From assembly GCA_016617855.1 (NCBI GenBank), contig JAECUM010016780.1, forward strand, positions 1 through 64,000: a stretch of DNA of 64,000 nucleotides, written 5' to 3'. Below the pieces are notes generated by a model. The model ran no database searches, was not told the origin of the DNA, and saw only the letters and a program-made list of their open reading frames with translations. A program made the position numbers and the translations under genes. This document shows positions 23,658-34,345 of the stretch, piece after piece. This DNA comes from Megalonaias nervosa. Its lineage: Eukaryota; Mollusca; Bivalvia; Unionida; Unionidae. Position 1 is the stretch's first letter, and each line of letters opens with the position of its first letter.

Positions 23658-24593
23658 GAGTGCCACATCATCATGTCTTGTAATGATGCAAGACTGAATC
23701 CTGATCTAGTCACGTATTATTAACTTTGAGAATGTGTCAAATGACTGCACAGTCAGGATGACCAACTTCTCAGGTGACCACTTCTAGACAGTCCAATGAG
23801 TGGTTGCTATTTGGGTTTTATCGTTGGTTTTTTTCCCCAATATTCTACACTTGTAGAATAATGAGGTACAGTCTATAAACATCCTTATGTAAATAAAAAG
23901 ACCATGTTCAAGCCAGGCTAGAAAGCAATTCATGACCTGAAAATCAATGTTTCACCAGCTAAAATTGAAGTACTTAAGACATCAACTAGCACAAGTACCA
24001 CTTACGATCCTGAGAGAAAACATGTTATTTCAGCAGTAATGTTACATGAACATAGGCAATTTTAGCCTATAAGATTATAATCAACTTCACTAATATTCTT
24101 ATAAATGTCAAAATTTACACAAAAAAGTTAAGATTCCCAAGATCAGTCACTTCTGTATAGTACAATGACTGAAAATATGTATGAGATTTCCCAGAACATT
24201 ACTTTCAGCCAGAAATATATCAAAGATTTCAACCTCAGTGTTGCACCTTGAGCACAGAATCTCAAGTTTCCCACATTTTTGTCCCATGTTCCACAAATCT
24301 TGACTCCTGTGCACCCCAAATGCTATTTCATCAGGGAAAAATCTAAAAATCTGTCGATTTTTCTTCTGGTGCAATTTCTCCACATCTTTGTTAGTGCATG
24401 CATTGGCCAAAATCACCAAAGGCAATAAAAACCATTTTACATTGTTAATATACCCACTCCCCTTCTACAAATTAACACCATATGATTAACTTAAACATGA
24501 CTTAAATTAGCCCCCAAAACCAATACCATGCTAAATTTGTACCTATCAGCATTTTCAGCCACTGATAACATAGATCTACAGAAGGATTATGTG
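23658..24593. other. Anonymous DNA
   Basis: Nothing recognised. A 92-codon minus-strand open frame at 24147-24425 has no motif I can name and is probably chance. Confidence 0.45.
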
Positions 24594-24895
24594 ATTATGA
24601 TTTTTTTTAAATGTAGCTTTAACAATTTTTCAGTCATATCGCTACAATGTCTGCAGTGTGGCAGTTTATAGTGATGTCTAGCACTGGGGCATCATGCCAC
24701 AGACATGTAGCATGATGTCCCACCCAGTCACATTATCCTGACACCAGGCCGACCAGTCCTAACACTGACCTCTTAATGCTGAGCACCAAGCGAGGTACCA
24801 TTTTTGTAAGTCTTTGGTAAAACTCGACCGGAAATCGAACCCATGACCTCTCGCATCCGAGGCGAACACTCTAACCACTAGGCCACCGGAGCAGT
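24594..24895 (-). mobile_element. tRNA-derived SINE, near full length
   Basis: Minus-strand element whose 5' end, at 24895, reads ACTGCTCCGGTGGCCTAGTG. The B-box-like GGGTTCGATTTCC and the body word GGTGTCAGGATAATGTGAC follow. The 3' end contains GACATTGTAGCGATATGACT. The head has A and B boxes (internal RNA polymerase III promoter). The anticodon loop reads CTCGGAT, which would be CGG, but the tRNA parent is uncertain. Confidence 0.9.
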
Positions 24896-24943
24896 TATCT
24901 ACATAAGGAGATATTCCAAACATGTTCCCCATAAATGATCTAA

Positions 24944-25585
24944 GTACTGTACTGATCATTTACTACTGCACTAATTTAAGAACTGTACTGAACATTTACT
25001 ACTGTACTAATTTAAGTACTGTACTGATCATTTACTACTGTACTGTACTAATTTAAATATGTACTGATCATTTACTACTCTACTAATTTAATTATGTACT
25101 GATTATTTACTACTGTACTAATTTAATTATGTACTGATTATTTATTACTGTCGTAACTTAAATATGTACTGACCATTTACTACTTTACTAATGTAAGTAC
25201 GTAATGATCATTTACTACTGTACTAACTTAATTACTGTATTGATCATTTACTACTATCCTAATGTAGGTCATGTACTGATCATTTACTACTGTACTAATT
25301 TAAGTACTGTACTGAACATCTACTGTAATAATTTAAGTACTGATCATTTACTACTGTACTGATCATTTACTACTGTACTAATTTAAGTATGTACTTATTA
25401 TTTACTACTGTCATCACTCAAGTATGTACTGACCATTTACTACTTTACTAATATAAGTACATACTGATCATTTACTACTGTACTAACTTAATTACTGTAC
25501 TGATCATTTACTACTATCCAAATTTAGGTACTGTACTGATCATTTACTACTGTACTAATTTAAGTACTGTACTGATCATTTAATA
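24944..25585. repeat. ~36-bp minisatellite, about 18 copies
   Basis: The unit reads GTACTGATCATTTACTACTG then TACTAATTTAAGTACT. It contains the palindromes TGATCA and TTAA and partial internal repeats of GTACTG. Copies vary by point changes and short deletions. A longer period shows where words such as CATTTACTACTTTACTAA recur after about 250 bp. Confidence 0.95.
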
Positions 25586-26998
25586 GCCACTATTTAAAAA
25601 TATATTTCTATGCATGGATTCCATGCTCTGCAAAATAAAAATTCCAGTCTTTTCTGGTGAAATTGTTTTTTGTTTTTTCCAGGATCATTTGTGACCCTTT
25701 ACTGAAATGAATAAAAACCATTTTTTAATTCAAAAGGATTTTCTATTTTGAGACTGTCCCATAACACCTGAATGAGATTCATGACCATATACCAAAACAC
25801 AGGATGTATTACTAAAAACAAGTATAACTTTTAAATCCATGTAAATTTACATGTAACTCATTATAATGTACAGAAAAAATGTCAACATTGACTCTTCTTA
25901 ACTGCACATGCTGGTATGAAGGAAATCTTTTAGGCAAGGGTTGGTTTAAATTGAGACAAAAAAACCTTAAAAGTTATATACCTTGGGAATAAAAGAAGGA
26001 CTGCATTTTATTTCTTTAAATTGTGTTTACTTCTAGCTGGTTGCCTAACATTTACTTTCAATTTAATCTGACAATGGACTGTATATTTAATGCAGTCAAT
26101 ATCAAGGTCACAAAGAGCATTGGATTCTGCATTAAAAATTGCCCCAGTAGTTGATGCATTTCTAAGCACCTGGATGATTCTGTAATACTAACAGGAGCTG
26201 CCTGGCAGAATTTCTGTTCTGAAATACTAGTCCAAACATATGTATGTACATCTTTCCTGTAAGAACCTTTACCTCATTCCAATCAGCTTTTAAGTGCAAT
26301 TTAATCATAAGAAGCTATGGTTCAAACTGAACTCCAATAGTTTGTCAAAGTTACTCGACTCTAGTCACAATTGGGCAGAGAAGTAAAAATAATAGAAAGA
26401 AGCACTGTACAAAGTTAAGATTAGTCATTTAAAAATATTGCTTTTGCACATTTTCCTGACAGATGTTTAAAATGCTGATGAGATACTATTAGAAGTTTAT
26501 AAAAACTAGTACAACTTAACTTATATTGCTTCAATACAATTGTTGTATAGTGTACGACTGGGCTACAAAAATTCAATTTTTCACTTGTTTTTCATGAATT
26601 ATGTGTGAATTTTCAGCAGAAATTCCACAGAAAGTAATGTAATTTCTGGTTTTTAAGATCATCAAATCAGCACCAAATTGACTAAAGAACATAAAAATTC
26701 TTTTCCTACATTTTGCACCTGCCAAAAAAATAAAAAAATTTCCCAATCTGAAATTTTAGGTGTAAAAATCCAAACTCCATGGACCCCAGATACCATTTTG
26801 AAATGGTACCAAAATAAATGGCATGGTGACTGCAGATGTCAATTTGTGATTTTGTTGTGACTTCAACTTTTCCTGCAAGACTTAATACACTTTCTCTCAT
26901 GCTGAAAATGTCAATAACTCTGTCATATGTCTTTGTGTTGATTTCTTTATAAGCTAAAACCAAACTGTAAACTGGGATCAACCTCCATTTTAAACATT
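25586..26998. other. Anonymous AT-rich DNA
   Basis: No exon, RNA gene or element recognised on either strand. Confidence 0.5.
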
Positions 26999-27090
26999 GT
27001 AAAGTGGCCCATTCCTAGTTGTCTCACTTGTAAAGTGGCCCATTCCTAGTTGCCTCACTTGTAAAGTGGCCCATTCCTAGTTGTCTCACA
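26999..27090. repeat. 31-bp tandem repeat, 3 copies
   Basis: Three near-perfect copies of GTAAAGTGGCCCATTCCTAG plus TTGTCTCACTT at 26999, 27030 and 27061. Only one or two bases differ, so the array is young. Confidence 0.95.
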
Positions 27091-27744
27091 TTTCTTACTG
27101 AATTAGTCATTCATCTACAGCTGTGTAGGATGCCATTAAAGCTAACGAGATGAAACTCACCTGGCCACCACTTGTGTTACATGTTCTTTGATCCACCCAG
27201 TTTTATCCCATTTACATGATTTAGGCATCATTTGGACAAACTGAAGTAGCTTTTGGCAAAAATTCAGGAAATGTTTCAGGGAATTCAAGGCCTTTTCAAG
27301 GATAAAAACAACTTTCTTAAAATTCAAGTTTTCAAGCTAACTCTTCAAATACAAGCATTTTTCAAAACTGTTTGAATTTGTACGGGAATAAAGTTTCATG
27401 GTGCATCCAGTGCAAAGCAAAAGACTTGAGATTCTAAAATGGCACATCTGATAAAGTTTATGTGATCAGTTTTTGGACAATCAAATTTTGAAAAGCTGCA
27501 ACTCCTGATGATCCAGCTATCCATTTTGGGACAAAAATCAATGTACACATCTATATACTGTGATTTGGTTATTCTATTTCACACATTCATAATGCAACAC
27601 ACAAGCTGTGACACTATGCAACCTGTACAATATGAATCCAAACAAAAATCAAATCATCCACAGCTAACATGGTGTCCAATCATACAGAATGCTAATAAGA
27701 CTTTTGGTCTGTTTTGGTGTTTTACAGCACAGCAACACAAGTAG
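27091..27744. other. Anonymous DNA
   Basis: No gene or repeat recognised. Confidence 0.5.
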
Positions 27745-27892
27745 GTTATTTAATACCAAGGCAATTGAAGTAAAGTGTTTTGCCCAAGGACACACTATGC
27801 AAGCTAACCCAGGCTGGTCCAATGGTAGGATTCGAACCCACACCCTTTCAGATGCGAGTCTGGCACACTAACCACTAAGTCACTGACACTCA
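27745..27892 (-). mobile_element. Second tRNA-related SINE family, fragment
   Basis: On the minus strand, TAGTGGTTAGTGTGCCAGAC and GGGTTCGAATCC give A- and B-box-like words. TCCTTGGGCAAAACACTTTA follows, a word seen in several aquatic-animal SINEs. The body differs from the SINE at 24594, so it is another family or subfamily. Confidence 0.75.
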
Positions 27893-30809
27893 CACTTGTT
27901 AGGAAAATCCAGGGAATACTGTTTCATCAAACTTGTAATCCTGCACAAAAGTGTGAAACTCCTAGGTAGAACCTTGAGATGAATTTCAACACTTTTCTTG
28001 TCCATATGATAATGGATGAATTTCTAAATAAAAGGGTGCATTAATATTGATGCATGGAAACAGCATGTCTTTTGGAAGCATTGTTTGTGAAAAGGTTCCT
28101 GCTTGTGGTAAAGGATTCACCCAAATAAACATTTAAAGATTCAAGGGGAAAAAAAAGAATTGTACTATTCATACATTTTCTAAGAAATACATGAAAATAC
28201 AATGAAATTTCAGGACTTCCAAAATACTAGTATACGAAGAACTAGTCAACCTTTGTGCCCTATGAATTTTGACCCCTATGATCTTTGCTATCCCAGTTGA
28301 ATCTATAAGGGAACCATCATAGTTTTGTTGGTGGATTGTCAAACTCATAATCCAGTATGTATGAGCATATTTTTGGGAAGGGCATTAACTCATTTCCTCT
28401 GCATGGAATAGCGGCCATGTGTTGAAAATAGCCGTTTCCACCAACAATAACCAATCTATGAATTTACTAGTACCTATCAGAACTAACTGTTGCATGTTTC
28501 ATGCTCCAATATTGGATGTATGAGGGAAACAAGTTTCCTTTAGGATGAACTAGAAATAATTGTCTTTTAATCAAAATCCCACATCAGTACAACCATACAT
28601 TGAGAAAAATATAACCATAACAAATGTTTTCAAGTTGACTGCAAAATCAGCTACAATGATGTCAGACTGGCACCATTTCAATTAGGCAAAATAAGTCTTG
28701 CAGTGAAATCCTCATGCTGATAGGGACATTTGAGAGCTGTACTGACAAGATTTATAAGATGGCTGCCATGGTGGCCATACTGGATGTCTGTGGGGCACCA
28801 TTTTCCTTTCTGACGATCCTTACAATAGGATAATGTCTTCATAAATTTTTATAGCAATACTCACCTTAGGATTTGTGATCAGAAACTTGCTAATAGACAA
28901 TGGACATCAGATGAAAGGCCATCAAATAAAAATTAGGTCATAGCAACAAGTAACAATTACAAGAATAGATTACCAGACCTACTTTGTAATTTTCTTTCTT
29001 TTGTTTGCAACCAAACAATAAAATTTCCAAGCTTTTTGAAATACTAATACTTGGGACCTTTTATTATTCAATCTTGATGAGGTACACAAAAAAAGAGCCC
29101 CCACCTACACACCCACGTTTCAATGCTAAAATCCATACATACCTTAGTTTACTGTCTGTAAAAATTCTTAAAATCAACTGAATTAGCACATCACTGACAC
29201 AAGAACTCCTGTTCGAATATAATTATACACACCCACATCTTTGCTTAGGAGAGTAGCATTATTAAGTTAATTCCTTTCTCAAAGTATGTATAGATCCAAT
29301 TTACAGATCCAATGTGAAAGCACTAGTAAAATAAACACAGGCTGACAACAAATGCTTATAGTGCACATTATACAACATCACACATTGATTTAGTGAAAAC
29401 AATGATACAAATTTCTCTGAACTACAGTATTTGCCATTAAACAACATCTTTGTAAACAGAACCATTCATGAGCAACATTTTACTGCATTGTTTCTTTGTC
29501 ATCATAGGTCCTACAATGTCATAGTTGTATATCTGGTTTCATTCTTGCTTTATTTCCTCATGTAGTTGTATCTACCAGTAAGAAAAATATCACTACAGTC
29601 CAGTTATGATGTACTGACACTGCCCGATACATTCAACAAAGACATGTACAAACTGAATCCCATCAATATAGGAAACACACCAAATTAAACAATCACAATC
29701 TGAGTGAGGTATGGTGCATATATTATAATGACTGTCAGTTGGCAGTAAGCCTAGCAGGTAGAAAGGGAAAAATTTAAATTCAAAATCATTGAAATTAAAG
29801 AACATTGTTTCAGTTATCATCAACCACGCACACAGTTAGACCTTCTCATGAATATTACAGCTTTAGCCGTAGCCCCAAATGTCAGCAACCAATGTCAGAC
29901 TGACCTCAAATTTGCAAATGGGGCCATCATTTAACATAAATTTCTGGCCCATACTATTTGTACTATTGCAATGTGCTTCAACTGAAAATGACTATTCGCA
30001 CAACTGCCATGTACATGATCTGCAGAAGGCTATTCACACAAACTGTTGCATATATAATTTCCTTATAGATATGTGCATATCTGCTATGTACCCGATTGGA
30101 TTTTTTTAGCAAGTTATTGTAGACAAAACTGGAACAATCAATGGTGCGAACCAAAGTGAGAAGATGTTTTAAGGCACCCCACCAGCCCCTGCCCTGGCAG
30201 GGTGTGTAGGAGAGAGGGTACCAATGGGGTTTCTATGAGGGGTGTGTGGGCTGCTTTTTAATTGCTCTAGGGCTGCCTACCATCTTAATCCAGACTTGGC
30301 TACTGTTATGACTCAATGGTCTTCAACAATGCAACAGAACAAAGCAAAACCAACAAGAAATTATTTCCCTAGAAAGAAAGTGAAAATTCTGAAGACACTG
30401 TATTGTGAATTAAACCCCAAATAATCTGGAATGTTCTTTCAAGAAGTCCAAAGTACAGAATGTTCCAAACAATTTTGAAGTCTTGAATGTGTTGATGTAC
30501 CAAGTTTTGATGTACAACAATAATATAGCCCAGAATGTCTTTGAACGAGTCGTCAATGACCCCAAAGTAGCGTACTGGTCCATAAGTCAACTAGCACTTT
30601 GAAATTCCAATTAATAGTTTTAATAAATGATTCCTCTCAAATTATATCTGAACACAAGAGTAAATTATTCCAAAGACTGAACTTAAAGTATGAATGGATA
30701 ATTATTTACCTAGTCTCCTTGATATTGTTATGTATATATTTTCTGCATTGTTTGTTTGCTAGGTTTTTTTGTTTTTTTATTTCTTTATATGCTATGGATA
30801 ATTGTATTT
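27893..30809. other. Anonymous DNA with two ~190-bp repeat units
   Basis: About 2.9 kb with no gene seen. The stretch 28480-28810 holds two units of the degenerate ~190-bp family (AAGATGGCTGCCATGGTGG, CATACTGGATGTCTGTGGGG). A short palindrome CCCTGCCCTGGCAGGG lies at about 30187. Confidence 0.5.
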
Positions 30810-31606
30810 TGGACTTGACCTGAGCTGAATCATTTTTTTTTTAATTCTGCAAACAATAACAATCTAAAATTTTCTCTGTGAGAATGGGTTTAATATTAGG
30901 ATTATTATTAAAAGAACTAAACATATTTATCATGGTCTGAGTTAAGGACATTGCGTTTTACATGTTCTTTATTATAATTTTAGTAACAGACCTAATTATA
31001 ATTGATTCTATCTTGAAAATATTTGGAAACTTCCAGAATGAAATTTTCCATTAGGTAATAGTTTTTTTTTTTAAAATGCTAATTGTGACCTGAGGTCAGG
31101 TAGAAGACAATATAATCTTGTTACTCAAAAAATTATTTATTTGTGCTTTAAGATCTGACCAGAAACATTTTTATTATTGTTGTGTCTAGTATCTCTTTTG
31201 GGCTTGAATTTATTTATTCAAATTATTCAATTACAAACTGCTAAAAAATATCATTTTTAGAAACAGAGGCTTGGATTTATAGTGAAATTAAAATAAGGAC
31301 ATCTTCTTGGATTGTATTATAGTGATGCAACAAAAACTGCTGGCACATCACCATGACACAAGCCACCACAGGCACATCAACACTTGCAGCATTGGACTGT
31401 TTATTTTGGAATATCACTAAAGTTTATTCATAATTTAAATAGTAGGACTTGTGTTAGAATACTAGGACTTTTGTTAGAAATTCTAGGATTATTTATTATC
31501 CAATTTGCATTTTTCACATTGTATTCAAGGGAAATAAATTATTTGTTTAATTTTATAAAGCTTGTTGCTTTTCACTCTTTTCTATTACATACGACAGAGT
31601 TGTAAT
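30810..31606 (+). mobile_element. LTR-like segment, copy A
   Basis: It matches the other copies by TTCTAGGATTATTTATTATC, a CAAGGGAAATAAATTATTTG polyadenylation-like block, then CACTCTTTTCTATTAC. Ordered words match the reverse complement of 43113-43980. No gag or pol lies nearby, so it is a solo or non-autonomous LTR candidate. The 5' edge is uncertain. Confidence 0.5.
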
Positions 31607-32439
31607 AATATATATGTATATATACCGTCTCCTCTCCTATGATGAAATAGCGTTTTCTGGAAAACTACTCATTTTTAATGGAAATATTCACTAATTTGTA
31701 AACAAGATCAGGTCTTGAGCATAAATTCAAGTAAACATCATCACAAAAATCAGGTAGGCACAACCTCAGCCATGACAATTTTCAGGTAGGCCAAAACTCT
31801 ACCCTCAGTCATGGACAAAGGTCAAGCACAATATAAATCAAATATATGGAACAGTACAATGTTACACTTTTACTTCTTCACCCCCTGCAGTACAGGGTTC
31901 TATTACCAGACATATCTATAATCTCATGTAGAAAATTACCCACAATGACTTGCAATAAAATGGACAATTTTCACGTTAACTGTCATTTGCATTATTTCTA
32001 ACTCAACCAGTTGCTACACAAATCTTTAGTATTAACCTTCACTGTCTTTGTTAACAAAATTAATGCACAGTAAATAAAACAATAATGAAATAATTTTTAT
32101 GGTGTTTTGTAATCAGATAAATCGGCCCCCAAATTTGTTTGGTATTTATGTGTAACCATACCCATTAATATTGTTATGCATATTTGTGTCCTTAACATTT
32201 GTCCATGATTGCAAGTTCTTGATAGTGTAAACATGTTTAAACACCTAACTTTGTCCATCAGCGTAAGTTGCAAATAATATGTTTACTAACATCTGAGTTC
32301 AGAATACTCTAGAAGCAGACTTGTTTACAATTTGATTGGAATTTTCCATTGAAATAACTTGCATCTAGGTCAACTTAAAATGTGTTATTAGGCAATTGAT
32401 AAACAAATAATTCATTCCTGTTTGGTCAGTCCGTGGAAA
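31607..32439. other. Anonymous DNA, perhaps upstream part of LTR-like copy B
   Basis: AT-rich sequence with no coding signal. It may hold the diverged 5' part of the following LTR-like copy. Confidence 0.4.
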
Positions 32440-32785
32440 TCCCTTTTGATCAGAATCAACAGTTGTGTTTTAGATATAAATTGAGAGCAATTATTTGTTT
32501 AAATTATTCATTGAAACGACTAAGTGTTCACTGCATCTGGATATACACTACTTTCGAATTATTGTGAACTCACTCATTCAAAGACATTCTGGGTTGCATC
32601 ATTGTGGCACATCTGGACTTCAAATACCACTGGAATTCATTTAGAACATTCTATATTTTTGGACTTGTGATAGGACATTTAGGATTATTTGCGATTTAAT
32701 TTGTAATACTGTGTCTGAAATTTTAGTTTTGTGACGTAGATAAATAAATTGTTGATTTTACTAAAATTGTTGGTTTAACTTCTTT
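32440..32785 (+). mobile_element. LTR-like segment, copy B, truncated
   Basis: TTTAGGATTATTTGCGATTT and AAATAAATTGTTGATTTTAC correspond to the equivalent words of the other copies. The copy stops within the CTTCTTTC word, where the SINE fragment at 32786 begins. Confidence 0.45.
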
Positions 32786-32861
32786 CTGCAGACATCGTAG
32801 CGATATGACTGAATAATTTTTAAAAGCTAGATTAAAAATCCAAACCACACATACACACACC
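32786..32861 (+). mobile_element. SINE 3' end, 5'-truncated
   Basis: CTGCAGACATCGTAGCGATA followed by AAATCCAAACCACACATACA matches the last 70-80 bp of the SINE at 61580-61884, including the CA-rich tail. Confidence 0.8.
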
Positions 32862-32880
32862 TTAAAAAGGTAAAGGTACA

Positions 32881-33147
32881 CAGCACCAGCCTTAGCAAAC
32901 GCGGAGCCCGATTTGGATCATTTTGGCGGGCGCCTGGATTAACGCGCTGGGACCCCTTAGAGTACGGAATTTGGAAATAAACTTTAAAACGAGTTTGATA
33001 CGATACTGAACTTAACATTTTCTTCCATCGCTTTAAAATTACTTTCTCGCTATTGATATATTTTCAAAAATTGCTAACGCGCTGGGCCCCTGTGAGCGCG
33101 ATGCCCGATTGGACGAAATCGGTCCAATCGGCCTAAGGCCGGCCCTG
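32881..33147. mobile_element. hAT-type MITE, 267 bp, with perfect target duplication
   Basis: The ends CAGCACCAGCCTTAG and CTAAGGCCGGCCCTG are imperfect inverted repeats. The perfect 8-bp duplication AAGGTACA flanks at 32873-32880 and 33148-33155. Internal words TTAGCAAACGCGGAGCCCGA and GCGCTGGG recur near both ends. There is no ORF. It is a different family from the CATGGGCG elements and lies at the CpG-composition boundary. Confidence 0.92.
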
Positions 33148-33155
33148 AAGGTACA

Positions 33156-34056
33156 GTTCCAACTACTTGAGCGGTACTAAAGGTATAGTGCACTGCGTAT
33201 CCCTGGCCTGAGTAACAGTGTTAAGTTTATACCATAATAAAATCAACTTTCCTCCATCAAATAAAAACAAGAATAAATAAAAACTATTCACTCCCGCAAT
33301 TTATTTCTAAACATCAAAATAATCAAACGCCATGTCCTTACCTACAACATTAGAACGATTCTTCCCGCCATATTTCCATCCCACAAACCACCGTACTCGA
33401 ATCCTCTGTCCCTTATCTAATGCCAGTTTACACACAGTAAATAAATAAAATGGGCCTAAACGATGCATTAGACCCTTCCGTTATCTTCCAAGTTTTACAC
33501 CCTACATCATAACACGGATCAAAGTTATGGCAGAAGAAAGAACTGGCAACCTGTTACTTCTCTCGCAACTTCACGGGTGTTTGTTGTTGCACGTGTCTGG
33601 CTGAACGCTGATTAACCAATTTGATGACAGAAACGTCACCTATGAGCATATATATGTTGTTATTGTTGTTCTGGGTTTAACACCATTTTTCAGCTCATGA
33701 AAGGCTTTACATAGCGGCCAGTATATCTTTTGGAGGAAGAAACTGAAAAATGCCAGGAAAGAACGTTCGACCCACACAAAGCTACTTTCTCACGTCTCCA
33801 AGCTGGCCGTCTGAGAGTCAAACCCACGCAGACAGAGATGACATGTCGATGAGAGAGACAGAGAGATTGTTTAATTCCACGTACATATTCCTGTTTTAAA
33901 CCAAGTAAATTTCCACATTGCGAACGCCCACTTAAGAACAAACTTTTCCTTGTATTCTCTTGCTTCTTGCGTCGTTTTTGCAAACTGCGTTGTTTTGTTC
34001 TTGTGTAAGCGTCCCGTGAAGCGTTGTACATTTGTAAAAGGAGTCAGTTGATTCCG
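33156..34056. other. Non-coding DNA with a SINE-like piece
   Basis: CpG is normal here. The segment 33668-33855, read on the minus strand, has a B-box-like GGGTTTGACTC and ends in GGTGTTAAACCCAGAAC, resembling mollusc SINE tails. No exon is recognised. Confidence 0.4.
33590..33656 (+). promoter_or_regulatory. Promoter-like cluster (E-box, CCAAT, TATA)
   Basis: CACGTG at about 33591, ACCAAT at about 33615, AACGTCAC at about 33632 and CATATATATG at about 33648 occur in promoter order. No gene is seen downstream, so this may be chance or part of a repeat. Confidence 0.2.
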
Positions 34057-34089
34057 AAACCGATTCTTGCGGTGTGCAAGAATCGGTTT
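34057..34089. repeat. Perfect 14-bp hairpin with 5-nt loop
   Basis: AAACCGATTCTTGC at 34057-34070 is the exact reverse complement of 34076-34089. The loop is GGTGT. It lies 24 bp before the (TA)n/(GA)n tract. Confidence 0.9.
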
Positions 34090-34110
34090 TGTATTGCTAA
34101 ATGTCAGTTT

Positions 34111-34112
<2 letters not shown>

Positions 34113-34188
<76 letters not shown>
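34113..34188. repeat. (TA)n then (GA)n microsatellite
   Basis: About 42 bp of TA followed directly by about 34 bp of GA. Confidence 0.97.
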
Positions 34189-34189
<1 letters not shown>

Positions 34190-34195
34190 GTACGA

Positions 34196-34345
34196 GTGGG
34201 TGGGTGTCGAATAACAGTCCCTTTAAGTGCACTGGATAGAGCAACGGAGCATGTGTCTCAGGGATTAACAGTGGGTGGGTGTCGAATAACAGTCCCTTTA
34301 AGTGCACTGGATAGAGCAACGGAGCATGTGTCTCAGAGATTAACT
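34196..34345. repeat. 75-bp tandem duplication
   Basis: Two nearly identical copies begin GTGGGTGGGTGTCGAATAAC at 34196 and 34271. The unit holds GGATAGAGCAACGGAGCATG and TCTCAGGGATTAAC. The parallel open frames seen here reflect the duplication. Confidence 0.95.

Noticed and set aside
24944..25585. CRISPR-like regular repeats
   Set aside because: The units are contiguous and diverged with no unique spacers, and the DNA is eukaryotic.
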